NCBI GenBank assembly: GCA_905372565.1
Contig: CAJPPK010000007.1
Span: 1 to 64,000 of the forward strand
DNA: 64,000 nucleotides
From: an uncultured Porphyromonas sp.
GTDB lineage: Bacteria; Bacteroidota; Bacteroidia; Bacteroidales; Porphyromonadaceae
Direction: 5' to 3'
Positions within the stretch are counted from its first letter, which is position 1. Each line of letters starts with the position of its first letter. A program made the position numbers and the translations under genes. The notes under the pieces were generated by a model. That model did not search any database. It was not told the origin of the DNA and was given only the letters and a program-made list of their open reading frames with translations. Positions 1-8,018 of this stretch are shown here, piece by piece.

Positions 1-398
1 TCAGCCTCGTCTGTGGCTCCTTCGAGGAGGAAGCACTGGAGGGAGGAGAGAAGCGTACGGTTCTTCGCCTACCTGCAGCCCTAGCGCCTGTGAAGCTCGC
101 CATCCTGCCCCTCGTACGTAAGGATGGGCTAGATGACAAGGCGAAGGCGATCTATGATGAGCTGAAGTTCGACTTCAACTGCCAGCTGGATGAGAAGGAC
201 TCCATCGGTAAGCGCTACCGCCGTCAGGATGCTATCGGCACCCCCTTCTGCGTCACGATCGACCATCAGACCATGGAGGACGACACCGTGACCCTACGCC
301 ACCGTGACAGCATGCAGCAGGAGCGTATCGCTATCCGTGACCTTGCTCAAGTGCTCTCCGAGGCTACCTCGCTCAAGAGTCTTCTTCGCAAGATCTAA
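1..398 (+). CDS. glyS: Glycyl-tRNA synthetase, C-terminal end (partial)
   Basis: The last ~131 codons of a class II glycyl-tRNA synthetase of the dimeric, eukaryote/archaeal-like type; the 5' part lies before the window and the frame is open from base 3. The enzyme charges tRNA-Gly in the cytoplasm. The visible part is the HGTP anticodon-binding domain, recognised from RTVLRLPAALAPVKLAILPL, then GKRYRRQDAIGTPFCVTID and the terminal DTVTLRHRDSMQQERI, all typical of this family. The stop is followed after 14 bases by the lipoprotein gene, so co-transcription is likely. Confidence 0.93.
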   Translation, partial: SLVCGSFEEEALEGGEKRTVLRLPAALAPVKLAILPLVRKDGLDDKAKAIYDELKFDFNCQLDEKDSIGKRYRRQDAIGTPFCVTIDHQTMEDDTVTLRHRDSMQQERIAIRDLAQVLSEATSLKSLLRKI

Positions 399-412
399 TC
401 CCCTATTATCCT

Positions 413-949
413 ATGATCCGTAGCAAGCTTTTCACCACCGCCTTCCTAGTAGCTAGTGCCCTCCTCAGTGCTAGCTGCAGCAAGACGATAGACGTCGCCG
501 AGGAGCGACGCAGTACGAACGAAGCCGGGTTCCGTGCCTTCGCAGATAGCACCGGCTTTGAGCGTGTGACTATCCCAGGTATCACGGGTACCTCTTTCGT
601 ATATATGAAGGTGACTAAGGCTGGTGATCCGAATGTGCCCGTAGACTATACCGATAACGTTCACCTCTTCCGAGACACGTATCTGACGAGCGACTGGCGT
701 AAGGAGCACTGGAATGCTCGCCGTATCCATCAGACGCTGGGAACGAATGCCGTGACCCCCGAGGCCGTCGGGAGCCTGAAGATCGGACTACAGATCGCTG
801 TGCAGAACCTCCACGAGGGTGCCGAAGCGACCGTAGTCATCCCTTGGTACCTCAATAACCTCAATACGACCACGGAGCGCACAGAGGCCTATACCTCGCT
901 CTACGTACGCCTTCACCTAGCTAAGGTCATCAAGCCTGCTACCAACTAG
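413..949 (+). CDS. Lipoprotein resembling FKBP-type peptidyl-prolyl isomerase (DUF4827-like)
   Basis: A 178-residue predicted lipoprotein. The N-terminus is a lipoprotein signal with lipobox LSASC (Cys at about residue 22), so the mature protein should be membrane-anchored on the periplasmic or surface side. The C-terminal half has the FKBP-like pattern VGSLKIGLQIAVQ followed by EGAEATVVIP, which corresponds to the strand that ends in the isomerase active-site segment. The usual A-Y-G after VIP is replaced by WYLNN, so catalytic activity is doubtful. In Bacteroidales such proteins are often called DUF4827 or FKBP-like. It lies 14 bases after glyS and 18 before surE, consistent with an operon. 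Confidence 0.7.
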   Translation: MIRSKLFTTAFLVASALLSASCSKTIDVAEERRSTNEAGFRAFADSTGFERVTIPGITGTSFVYMKVTKAGDPNVPVDYTDNVHLFRDTYLTSDWRKEHWNARRIHQTLGTNAVTPEAVGSLKIGLQIAVQNLHEGAEATVVIPWYLNNLNTTTERTEAYTSLYVRLHLAKVIKPATN

Positions 950-967
950 TTTATCTCTCTTCACTGA

Positions 968-1729
968 ATGCATATTCTCCTAAGTAACGACGATGGCTTC
1001 CGTGCTGCGGGCATCCAAGAGCTGGCTCAGTCTATGCTCGCCTTTGGTCAGGTAACCATCGTCGCTCCTGACGGCCCACGCTCGGGCTTCTCGGGCGCCA
1101 TCACGACCACCACTCCCCTACGCCTTAAGCACAGGCAGACTGAGGGCAACCTACGCATCTATAGTTGCGAGGGTACGCCCGTGGACTGCGTTAAGCTAGC
1201 ACTTAATACGCTCTTCCTTGACGAGCGTCCTGACCTGATCATCTCGGGGATCAATCATGGGAGCAACGAAGGGATCTGCGTCGGTTACTCAGGTACTATC
1301 GGAGCTGCACGTGAGGGATGTATCTACGGTATTCCCTCGCTGGCAGTCTCTCTGGATGACACCGCTTGGCATCCGGACTTTCAATCAAGTATCGCCTATA
1401 CCCAGCAGGTCGTCCAGCTACTGAAGGACGGTCTGACACTCCCTGCCAAGACCCTCCTCTCGCTAAACATCCCCAAGGGTGAAGTCCAGGGTCTCAAGGT
1501 ATGTCCCATGACTGTAGGGCGCTTCGTCGAGGAGTTCGTCCACTCTCAGGACGGCAAGGGACGTGCTATCCACTGGCTCGGAGGCTATCAAGTACCCTTC
1601 GAAGACGAAAGCGAAGGGGACTGGCACGAGCTACGTGCTGGCTGGGCAACGCTGACGCCCCTCCAGCTCGACTGTACCAACCACGGCTGGATCGAGCAAC
1701 TCTCCGCTCAGGTCGAAGCCTCTCGCTAA
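968..1729 (+). CDS. surE: 5'/3'-nucleotidase SurE
   Basis: SurE hydrolyses nucleoside monophosphates (and short polyphosphates in some species) using a divalent metal in the cytoplasm. The 253-residue length is normal. Family signatures are all visible: LLSNDDG at residues 4-10 (metal ligands D8, D9), APDGPRSGFS with S39, GTPVDCVKLAL around 69-79, and PDLIISGINHGSN with N96 as the fourth metal ligand. The start ATG at 968 places the NDDG motif at the expected distance. It stops two bases before lpxB, so the pair is almost certainly translated from one mRNA. Confidence 0.95.
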   Translation: MHILLSNDDGFRAAGIQELAQSMLAFGQVTIVAPDGPRSGFSGAITTTTPLRLKHRQTEGNLRIYSCEGTPVDCVKLALNTLFLDERPDLIISGINHGSNEGICVGYSGTIGAAREGCIYGIPSLAVSLDDTAWHPDFQSSIAYTQQVVQLLKDGLTLPAKTLLSLNIPKGEVQGLKVCPMTVGRFVEEFVHSQDGKGRAIHWLGGYQVPFEDESEGDWHELRAGWATLTPLQLDCTNHGWIEQLSAQVEASR

Positions 1730-1731
1730 GT

Positions 1732-2859
1732 ATGCGCTACTTCCTCATCGTAGGCGAAGCCTCGGGAGACCTGCATGCCTCAGCGCTGATCACAGCACTG
1801 AAGGCACAGGATCCCGAGGCTTCGTTTGCCTTTATGGGCGGGGATAAGATGGCCGAAGCAGCTGGCGTAGCACCGCTCGTACACTACCGTGAGGTAGCTA
1901 TGATGGGCATCCTACGTGTCCTCAAGAACCTCAAGAAGCTACGTCGTATCGGCCAGCAGGTACAAGAGGCGATGCGAGCCTTTGCTCCCGATGTCGTCAT
2001 CCCTGTAGACTTTGCCGACTTCAACCTACGCTTCATCCTCCCCTTCGCTAAGGAAACCCTCGGTATCCCCGTCATCTACTACATCCTGCCTAAGCTCTGG
2101 GCTTGGCGAGGTGGACGTATCAAACAGCTACGACGCTACACAGATCTAGGACTGAGTATCCTTCCCTTCGAAGTAGACTTCTTCCAGCAGCAGGGACTCC
2201 CGATCTCCTACATCGGCAATCCCTGCGTAGACGCTCAGCTACGCTATGCTAGCGAGCATCCCGAAGAGGTGAAAAGAGAGCATATGCTACTCCTCGTCCC
2301 AGGTAGTCGCCAAGGAGAACTTCAGGCTAACCTACCCCGTATGCTCTCAGTCACGGCTCCCTATGGAGAGGAAGGCTGGAGGATCGTCCTAGCAGGTGCC
2401 CCCGGACTAGAGCCCAAGGACTACACTCGCTATCTACAGGCTTATCCTCGGGTGGAGCTAACCTTTGGCGATACCTATGGCCTGATGCGCCGTGCACACG
2501 TGGCACTGGTGACATCGGGGACAGCGACACTAGAGACTGGGCTGTGGAAGACCCCGATGATCGTCTGCTATCGTATGGGTGGGTGGAGACTTGCCCGCTG
2601 GGTCTTCGAACGCTTCTTCCGTGTCCGCTTCTTCTCGCTAGTCAATCTCATCCTCGATCGGCCTGCCGTCCCCGAGCTCCTCGCCGATCGTATGGAGGGT
2701 GAAGAGCTACCTCATACACTAGCCGAGCTTATCGACGAGGATTCCTCTGCCCGATCCCGTCAGCTCAAAGACCTAACTCACCTTAGCCAGCGTATGGGGA
2801 CGTCGCTCAGCACCCCCAAGGCCGCCGAGGCGATCCTAGACTTCCTCGCCAAGGCTTAG
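1732..2859 (+). CDS. lpxB: Lipid-A-disaccharide synthase LpxB
   Basis: Condenses UDP-2,3-diacylglucosamine with lipid X to form the lipid A disaccharide at the inner face of the cytoplasmic membrane. The protein is 375 residues, the usual size for the family. It begins MRYFLIVGEASGDLHASALI, the classic LpxB N-terminus, which fixes the start at 1732 rather than the longer frame that overlaps surE. Other landmarks are PVDFADFNLRF, YYILPKLWAWRGGR and the C-terminal SGTATLETGLWKTPMIVCYR donor-binding segment. The next lipid A enzyme in the window, lpxH, is 30 kb away, so the pathway is dispersed. Confidence 0.95.
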   Translation: MRYFLIVGEASGDLHASALITALKAQDPEASFAFMGGDKMAEAAGVAPLVHYREVAMMGILRVLKNLKKLRRIGQQVQEAMRAFAPDVVIPVDFADFNLRFILPFAKETLGIPVIYYILPKLWAWRGGRIKQLRRYTDLGLSILPFEVDFFQQQGLPISYIGNPCVDAQLRYASEHPEEVKREHMLLLVPGSRQGELQANLPRMLSVTAPYGEEGWRIVLAGAPGLEPKDYTRYLQAYPRVELTFGDTYGLMRRAHVALVTSGTATLETGLWKTPMIVCYRMGGWRLARWVFERFFRVRFFSLVNLILDRPAVPELLADRMEGEELPHTLAELIDEDSSARSRQLKDLTHLSQRMGTSLSTPKAAEAILDFLAKA

Positions 2860-2890
2860 CTACCTTGACGACAAGCGCCCGCAAGCGCTC

Positions 2891-2933
2891 AGCGCCCGTA
2901 CCCTAGAGATCAGATCCTAGAGGTGCGGGTGCT
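2891..2933 (+). terminator. Imperfect hairpin after lpxB
   Basis: An imperfect inverted repeat (AGCGCCCGTACCCTAG against CTAGAGGTGCGGGTGCT) 30 bases after the lpxB stop. It could end the glyS-lpxB transcript, but no clear T-run follows, so the assignment is weak. Confidence 0.4.
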
Positions 2934-2946
2934 GGTGTATTTATCC

Positions 2947-3156
2947 TTAGGGTTTGAAGTACGACATTCTTTCCTTTTGAAGACGTAAGAAATAGCGTCG
3001 AGTCATACGAACCATCTCCGGTATGGATACGACGAAGATGAAAAAGAGAATAAAGCTCTCTAATCGCTCCATGAACGTCTTACCTAACTTCTCAGCAAAG
3101 AAGAGCACCCAGATCACAAAGCTATAGGACAGGGTGAGGATATAGCGTAGTAGCAT
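2947..3156 (-). CDS. Possible small membrane protein, unknown function
   Basis: A 69-residue reading frame on the strand opposite its neighbours, in the otherwise gene-free gap after lpxB. The product would have two hydrophobic stretches (about residues 4-20 and 34-46) separated by a charged segment, then a basic C-terminal tail (RRYFLRLQKERM). The composition is consistent with a small inner-membrane protein, but no family is recognised and no clear TAnnTTTG promoter is seen upstream. It may equally be a chance open frame in AT-richer DNA. Confidence 0.35.
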   Translation of the reverse strand: MLLRYILTLSYSFVIWVLFFAEKLGKTFMERLESFILFFIFVVSIPEMVRMTRRYFLRLQKERMSYFKP

Positions 3157-3269
3157 AGTCAGACTAAAGTTCTTCGGCGAATACCAACCGTAGTGTCACC
3201 TGTCTCATCATAAAGCTATACATTTTCTTCTACCTAGCTATATACCCGTGTATAGCTACCTAAATATTG

Positions 3270-3670
3270 GGGGATAGCTAGGGGATAAGGATGGGATAAG
3301 TAAGAAGGCGAGAAAGGACGACTAGCAAGGCTTCCAAAGCGGTCTATCGACCCGTTGATAAGTGTCCACCTTATCCCTCGCTCATCCCCATGGGCTGATC
3401 GAGTTAAGACTAGGGATTTATCCCCCGAGACCTAAGTCCTCTCCCCTGAGAGCCTATCAAAGTCCTATAAACAAAGGAGAAAAGGCCGTGGATCGTCTGT
3501 GGGCAAGCCTAGGAAGACCTAGGGTATAAGCCTGTGGAGTGACCATTCCCTTCCCGAAGGTAGCCGAATCGCTTACCCACAAATCCCCAACCCATAATAA
3601 CAATAGGAGAAAGAGAGAAAGAATATATTCTTCTCTACTTAAATCTACATAATATAAGGCTTGGGGATAA
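3270..3670. other. DnaA-box-like cluster with AT-rich palindrome: candidate replication origin
   Basis: About 400 non-coding bases with repeated near-matches to the DnaA box TTATCCACA on both strands. The best are TTACCCACA at 3573-3581 (8/9), the complement of TGGGGATAA at 3662-3670 (8/9), TTATCCCCC at 3418-3426, the complement of AGGGGATAA at 3280-3288 and the complement of TGTGGGCAA at 3499-3507. Weaker ones lie at 3292-3299 and 3371-3379. Between the last boxes lies an AT-rich stretch (3591-3658) containing the palindrome GAATATATTC (3621-3630), extended by AGAG/CTCT arms. This resembles oriC architecture (boxes plus an unwinding element). No dnaA is in view and genes on both sides point the same way, so it remains a candidate. 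Confidence 0.38.
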
Positions 3671-3752
3671 GTTGGCTCGGGAAGCGAAGCACATCTTCTG
3701 GGCTCTGCTTAGAGGGGCGGAAGCTGAACCCAAGGTACACCTTAGATGGAGG

Positions 3753-3789
3753 AAAGGTAGAGCTTCGTGTGATCCAAGCTCTACCTTTT
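3753..3789. repeat. Hairpin with AAAGGTAGAGCTT arms (AAAGGTA family)
   Basis: A perfect 13-bp inverted repeat, AAAGGTAGAGCTT (3753-3765) and AAGCTCTACCTTT (3776-3788), followed by T and C-rich sequence. Related hairpins with AAAGGTA arms occur at 21269-21305 and 42762-42799, always in gaps between operons. It could act as a terminator in either direction. Confidence 0.6.
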
Positions 3790-4110
3790 CTGACGATAAG
3801 CTATAGCTTGGCTCTGGAAAATAGGGAGCACTGCACTTCGCTCTCCCTAGAAGGGGGGAGGTAAGGCCTATTTTTACCTAGGTATAGGTATTGGTTTAGG
3901 TTGATAAAAGCTAGACCTTTGTCTCTTGAATCAGACCACTAATCGCTCCCTTCGGGGAGCCTCCGTGTAGAAGCCACCCCGTATCAACACCTTGACTGAT
4001 CAGAGTACGCTTCCTTCCAGAGCTTTCTTTCCTCTAGTGGCCAGCTATCGACGTGCTACCACTCGCTATGTATAGCCCTCGGTGCACCTTAACATCTTTA
4101 ACCCACAGGT
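3790..4110 (+). other. Gene-free upstream region of the TonB receptor operon
   Basis: No convincing gene. A small hairpin (GCTCCC 3945-3950, GGGAGC 3955-3960) and a weak -7-like CCTTTG near 3917 may mark the promoter and leader of the receptor operon. I looked for a cobalamin riboswitch, which often precedes such receptors, and did not recognise one. Short open frames here are not supported. Confidence 0.4.
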
Positions 4111-6534
4111 ATGACTTACCTATCTACACCTCTACCCTATCGTCCAGAGCGACGATGCTGGTGCCTCGGTAGTCTCCTACTTGCCTCTGTGCTACTCTTA
4201 GCTCCAGCACCACTACGTGCGGAGGTTGAGACCCCACAGCATGAGGCTAGTCAGGACGATGCCCGACGTGCTACGATCGTCCTACTGAATGCGCAAACCA
4301 AAGAGCCTATCATCGGCGCTGTCGTCCGCTGTGATGGTGCCACCAGCCCCGTAGTCACCGACCAGCAGGGGCGTGCCGTCCTTCGTCTGAAGACACCCTT
4401 GACGACCCTTCACCTAGATATTACCTACGTCGGCTACAAGCGTCTCAAGCGCTCGGTAGCTATGCCTACGAGCCGTACCCTCACCCTAAGCATGCAAGAG
4501 GATGTGAAGGAGTTCGAGAAGGTCACGGTCTCCGGTCAGCGACATCATACCAATAAGCTCCAGCAGGCCTCTAAAATCGGGGTCGAAGTCCTAGAGAAGG
4601 GCGGAGCAACCTCACTGGCTAAGATGCTAGAGTCGATCCCTGGCGTCAGTAGCATTAGCTCGGGTAGCACCGTAGCTAAGCCTGTGATCCAGGGAATGCA
4701 TAGCAGCCGTATCCTCTTGATGAACAATGGCGTCCGCCTAGAGAGCCAGAGCTGGGGGGCAGACCATGCCCCTGAGCTGGACTACACAGGCTCGAGCATG
4801 GTCGAAGTCGTTAAGGGTGCCGAGTGTGTGCGTTACGGCTTCGGTGCTATGGGTGGCGTTGTGCTCATGAATGATGCTCCCCTACCCTACGGAGCGGATA
4901 AGGTTCACTTCCGAGGAAAGGCGAATGTCGGCTATGACACCAACGCTCGTGGAATCAGTGGCTCCTCTACACTGGAGGCAGGCTATAAGCAGTGGGGACT
5001 TCGTGTACATGGGATGTACACCCGAGGTGGAGACTACCGCACGGCCGAGTATATCCTCAACAATACAGGCTATAATACGATCAGCTTCTCAGGTCAAGCT
5101 GGCTACCGTGGACGTAAGGTCACGGCTACCCTCTTCTCCAGCCTCTACTACCAGCGCAGTGGTATCTACTATGCTAGTAAGGTATCGGATATTGATCAGC
5201 TGACTAAGCGCTTCGAGTACGGACGACCTGACCCAGCGACCTTCTACCCCTTTAGCTATACGATCAAGCCTCCCTTCCAGCAGTCCCAGCACTTTACCAT
5301 CAAGGGGGAAGTGAAGTGGCAGATCAATCCCGATCATCGCCTGGAGCTCATGGGATCCTTCCAGGAAAACCTGCGTCAGGAGTTCGAAAACCGCAAGAAG
5401 ACCCAGTGGAGCTGGATCCCGATGCAGGACTTGATCCTCAAGACCTTCAAGCTCGACCTCGGCTGGCATGCACGCTGGCATAAGTGGGGGATGACCACCG
5501 ACCTCGGAGCCTCTAATACCTACCAGACGAACTATAACTATCCAGGGACGAAGCAGCCTGCCTTCGTGCCGAATTTCGCTGCCCTATCCATGGGGGGCTA
5601 CTTCCTTCATAAGGCAGAGCTAGGTCGTCTTCAGCTCGCCCTTGGGGCTCGCTACGACTTCCGAGTAATGAGTGTCAATGGCTACACGAGCCTAAGTAAC
5701 TACACCTACTATGATGACTTTAAGCTCTACAGTAACTTCACGAGTAGCTTGGCAGGGCATTATACGATCAATCAGAACTGGGATGTGCGAGCCAATATAG
5801 GTTGGTCGTGGCGTCCACCCGATATTAATGAGCTCTACGCTATAGGTCTGCAGGATGGCTCCTATTGGGTCGTAGGGAATAAGAATCTAGAGAGCGAGCG
5901 TGGCTACAAGTCCGTCCTCGGTGGTAGGTACCGCAATGAGTGGCTCTCGATCGAGCCTAGCCTCTTCTACCAGCGGATCAATAGCTATATCTATGACCAT
6001 ATCGGGGAGGGGAAGGATCGCTTCCACAATCACCCCAGTGGAAAGTATCCGAAGTTTATCTATGACCAGGATGATGTGAAGCTCTATGGAGGGGATATCG
6101 AGGCTACGGTACGCCCTGTAGAGGGCTTGACCTTCGTTGGGAAGGGGGAATGGATGTTCGCTCGTAACATTACACGAGGTGACTGGCTTCCCTTTATGCC
6201 CTCCGACCGATACGGCCTCTCGGGTACCTACGACTATAGCTTCGGAGAGAATAAGAAGTACCATGCTTCGGTCTCCCTGTCGGGCATCTACGTCACGAAG
6301 CAGACACGCTTCGATCCAGATAAGGATCTCGTCTCAGACTCTCCGAGTGCCTACTTCCTGCTAAATAGCACGGCCGAGCTGGGCATTCGTCTACCTCAGC
6401 GCCGAGAAGTGCGCTTCATGATCGTCGGAGACAATATCCTGAATAATCTCTACAAGGAGTACACTGACCGCTTCCGCTACTATGCTCACGAGCGTGGGGC
6501 TAACTTCTCCCTTCGCACACTCATCAAGTTTTAG
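4111..6534 (+). CDS. TonB-dependent outer-membrane receptor
   Basis: An 807-residue outer-membrane receptor for energy-dependent import of a bound ligand. Residues 1-37 are a signal peptide ending in PAPLRA. Residues ~52-133 form a carboxypeptidase-regulatory-like domain (IGAVVRCDG, ITYVGYK), common in Bacteroidota receptors. The plug domain follows at ~150-255 (LAKMLESIPGV, VIQGMHSSRILLMNNGVR, YGFGAMGGVVLMND), and the rest is the 22-strand barrel ending in aromatic-terminated strands with a final Phe. Length is normal for a single-ligand receptor and shorter than SusC proteins. It is first in an operon with four lipoproteins (gaps of 8-36 bases). Substrate is not evident; heme, metal or siderophore would fit the size class. 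Confidence 0.92.
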   Translation: MTYLSTPLPYRPERRCWCLGSLLLASVLLLAPAPLRAEVETPQHEASQDDARRATIVLLNAQTKEPIIGAVVRCDGATSPVVTDQQGRAVLRLKTPLTTLHLDITYVGYKRLKRSVAMPTSRTLTLSMQEDVKEFEKVTVSGQRHHTNKLQQASKIGVEVLEKGGATSLAKMLESIPGVSSISSGSTVAKPVIQGMHSSRILLMNNGVRLESQSWGADHAPELDYTGSSMVEVVKGAECVRYGFGAMGGVVLMNDAPLPYGADKVHFRGKANVGYDTNARGISGSSTLEAGYKQWGLRVHGMYTRGGDYRTAEYILNNTGYNTISFSGQAGYRGRKVTATLFSSLYYQRSGIYYASKVSDIDQLTKRFEYGRPDPATFYPFSYTIKPPFQQSQHFTIKGEVKWQINPDHRLELMGSFQENLRQEFENRKKTQWSWIPMQDLILKTFKLDLGWHARWHKWGMTTDLGASNTYQTNYNYPGTKQPAFVPNFAALSMGGYFLHKAELGRLQLALGARYDFRVMSVNGYTSLSNYTYYDDFKLYSNFTSSLAGHYTINQNWDVRANIGWSWRPPDINELYAIGLQDGSYWVVGNKNLESERGYKSVLGGRYRNEWLSIEPSLFYQRINSYIYDHIGEGKDRFHNHPSGKYPKFIYDQDDVKLYGGDIEATVRPVEGLTFVGKGEWMFARNITRGDWLPFMPSDRYGLSGTYDYSFGENKKYHASVSLSGIYVTKQTRFDPDKDLVSDSPSAYFLLNSTAELGIRLPQRREVRFMIVGDNILNNLYKEYTDRFRYYAHERGANFSLRTLIKF

Positions 6535-6542
6535 ACACGACT

Positions 6543-7991
6543 ATGCAAGTAAGATACTTTAAGCACCTCCTCCCCGCCTCCGTCCTTGCACTTACCCTGA
6601 TGGGATGCTCAGCCGATCGGGTGGATAGCTTCTTCCAGCGCTTTATCCAAGCTCCTGCTTCGTCTATCGAACGTGATGTCAAGGGGCATGAGCAGATCTA
6701 CTCCGTCCACGCCATACTCCGTGTCGGCGTCAAGGGAGGGATGATCGGTGTCGGACCAAGTGCCTCTGAGCAGATCCAGGTATATAATACCTATCATGTC
6801 GTCGGAGATGAGTTAGGGATCCCATTGCTTCAGGAGATCGACATCGCCAAGGATGATGACGGACAGATGACCGTGACCAGTACCCGAGATCACTTTGACG
6901 TCATCGCTTCGGAGGATCTGTATTATGGCTTGGAGCTGAAGTACTATGACCAGAATGGGCTACTGATTAACCACCAGTTCTCTGGATATCCGTTCAAGCG
7001 TTCGCCTGAGGGCTATAACGTGCCCGATGAGGAGAATGCGACCTTGCTCGTACATCAGCACTTCTTTGGCATAGGGAATACCTCCCTCAATCAGGTCGTC
7101 AAGACCTCTTCGGGGGAGACAAAGTCGCAGCGAGGTGTTCAGCTGGCCTATCCACGTACGCTGGATGATCAGCCTACCTATTATGACCGCTATACCTTCC
7201 GTGAGGTCGGGGGCAAGCCTGAGCCAGCATCGAAGTACTCTACGTCAAATATCTTTGCTCAGGAAGGCTTCCAGCTCGGGGCTAATCAGGTACCCTATGA
7301 CCAAGAACTAGCTTGGCGCTCGATCGAAGTGTCTGGTAAACCTGAAGCCTTACAGCCGTATGTGAAGGGAGGGAAGACCTACTCGCTCTTCAAGACCATC
7401 GAGTTTAAGATGCTTGGAGATAGGACGCCCGAGCTCTTCACCTATACCTATCGCGATACAGACCCCGTCGAAGAAGAGCTAGGGAAGACCTTCCTCGATG
7501 CTTACAACGATGACTTCATCGACCCCGATACCGATGCGCCACGCCAGCGCTATGGCGAGACCGTACCCCTGCTACGCCAAAACCGAAGCCTAGAGGCTGG
7601 TTCGCCACTCGACCGCTTAGGTTTCAAGGGCGTTTTGCAGTTCCACAAGGCTAATGTGGCCTTCCAAATGCAGGTACGCATCTGTCATATCCTCAACAAG
7701 GTCGCCCTGCGTGTCGGGGAAACCGAGCGCCCAGCGAAGTATGGTAATCCCGCTGGGGTCAATCAGGGCTTCCTCTGGGACTTCAATCAGCTACAGCCAG
7801 GCTGGGATAGCTTCGACATCGATTATCCTCTGCCTATCCGTGTCATCGCTGACGTCCGAGATGGCGAAGAGAAATGCTATGAGTCGGTGCGTCGCTTCTA
7901 CCCAGCTGTCAATCGAGGACAGCTATGGCAGCTCCTCTCAAACCCTACGAGCTATCTCCAGCGTTATCGGGGGAATGTCGTCCTGATGTAA
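6543..7991 (+). CDS. Large surface lipoprotein A of the TonB operon, unknown family
   Basis: A 482-residue lipoprotein with lipobox LMGC (Cys22) starting 8 bases after the receptor. I recognise no named domain. It shares landmarks with the next gene: a YTYRDT segment, a DRLGFKGVLQF strand and a MQVRIC strand appear in the same order, so the two are diverged paralogues. The sequence is rich in Tyr, Asp and short beta-like segments, as expected for an extracellular beta-sandwich binding protein. By position it is the likely accessory or ligand-binding partner of the receptor, analogous in role to SusD or HmuY but not homologous to them as far as I can tell. Confidence 0.8.
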   Translation: MQVRYFKHLLPASVLALTLMGCSADRVDSFFQRFIQAPASSIERDVKGHEQIYSVHAILRVGVKGGMIGVGPSASEQIQVYNTYHVVGDELGIPLLQEIDIAKDDDGQMTVTSTRDHFDVIASEDLYYGLELKYYDQNGLLINHQFSGYPFKRSPEGYNVPDEENATLLVHQHFFGIGNTSLNQVVKTSSGETKSQRGVQLAYPRTLDDQPTYYDRYTFREVGGKPEPASKYSTSNIFAQEGFQLGANQVPYDQELAWRSIEVSGKPEALQPYVKGGKTYSLFKTIEFKMLGDRTPELFTYTYRDTDPVEEELGKTFLDAYNDDFIDPDTDAPRQRYGETVPLLRQNRSLEAGSPLDRLGFKGVLQFHKANVAFQMQVRICHILNKVALRVGETERPAKYGNPAGVNQGFLWDFNQLQPGWDSFDIDYPLPIRVIADVRDGEEKCYESVRRFYPAVNRGQLWQLLSNPTSYLQRYRGNVVLM

Positions 7992-8018
7992 GCCTTACTT
8001 TCCTTAAGGATAAATACA

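Noticed and set aside
446..730. Open frame on the minus strand across the FKBP-like lipoprotein gene
   Set aside because: No family resemblance; it mirrors a better-supported gene on the plus strand.
1501..1731. Longer N-terminus for lpxB overlapping surE
   Set aside because: The extra ~77 residues are Arg-rich out-of-frame surE sequence with no family counterpart; the conserved LpxB start is at 1732.
3661..3864. 67-codon frame after the DnaA-box region
   Set aside because: Non-ATG start, contains the AAAGGTA hairpin, no family resemblance.
3900..4110. Cobalamin riboswitch upstream of the TonB receptor
   Set aside because: Looked for the conserved B12-box pattern and did not find it; only a small hairpin is visible.
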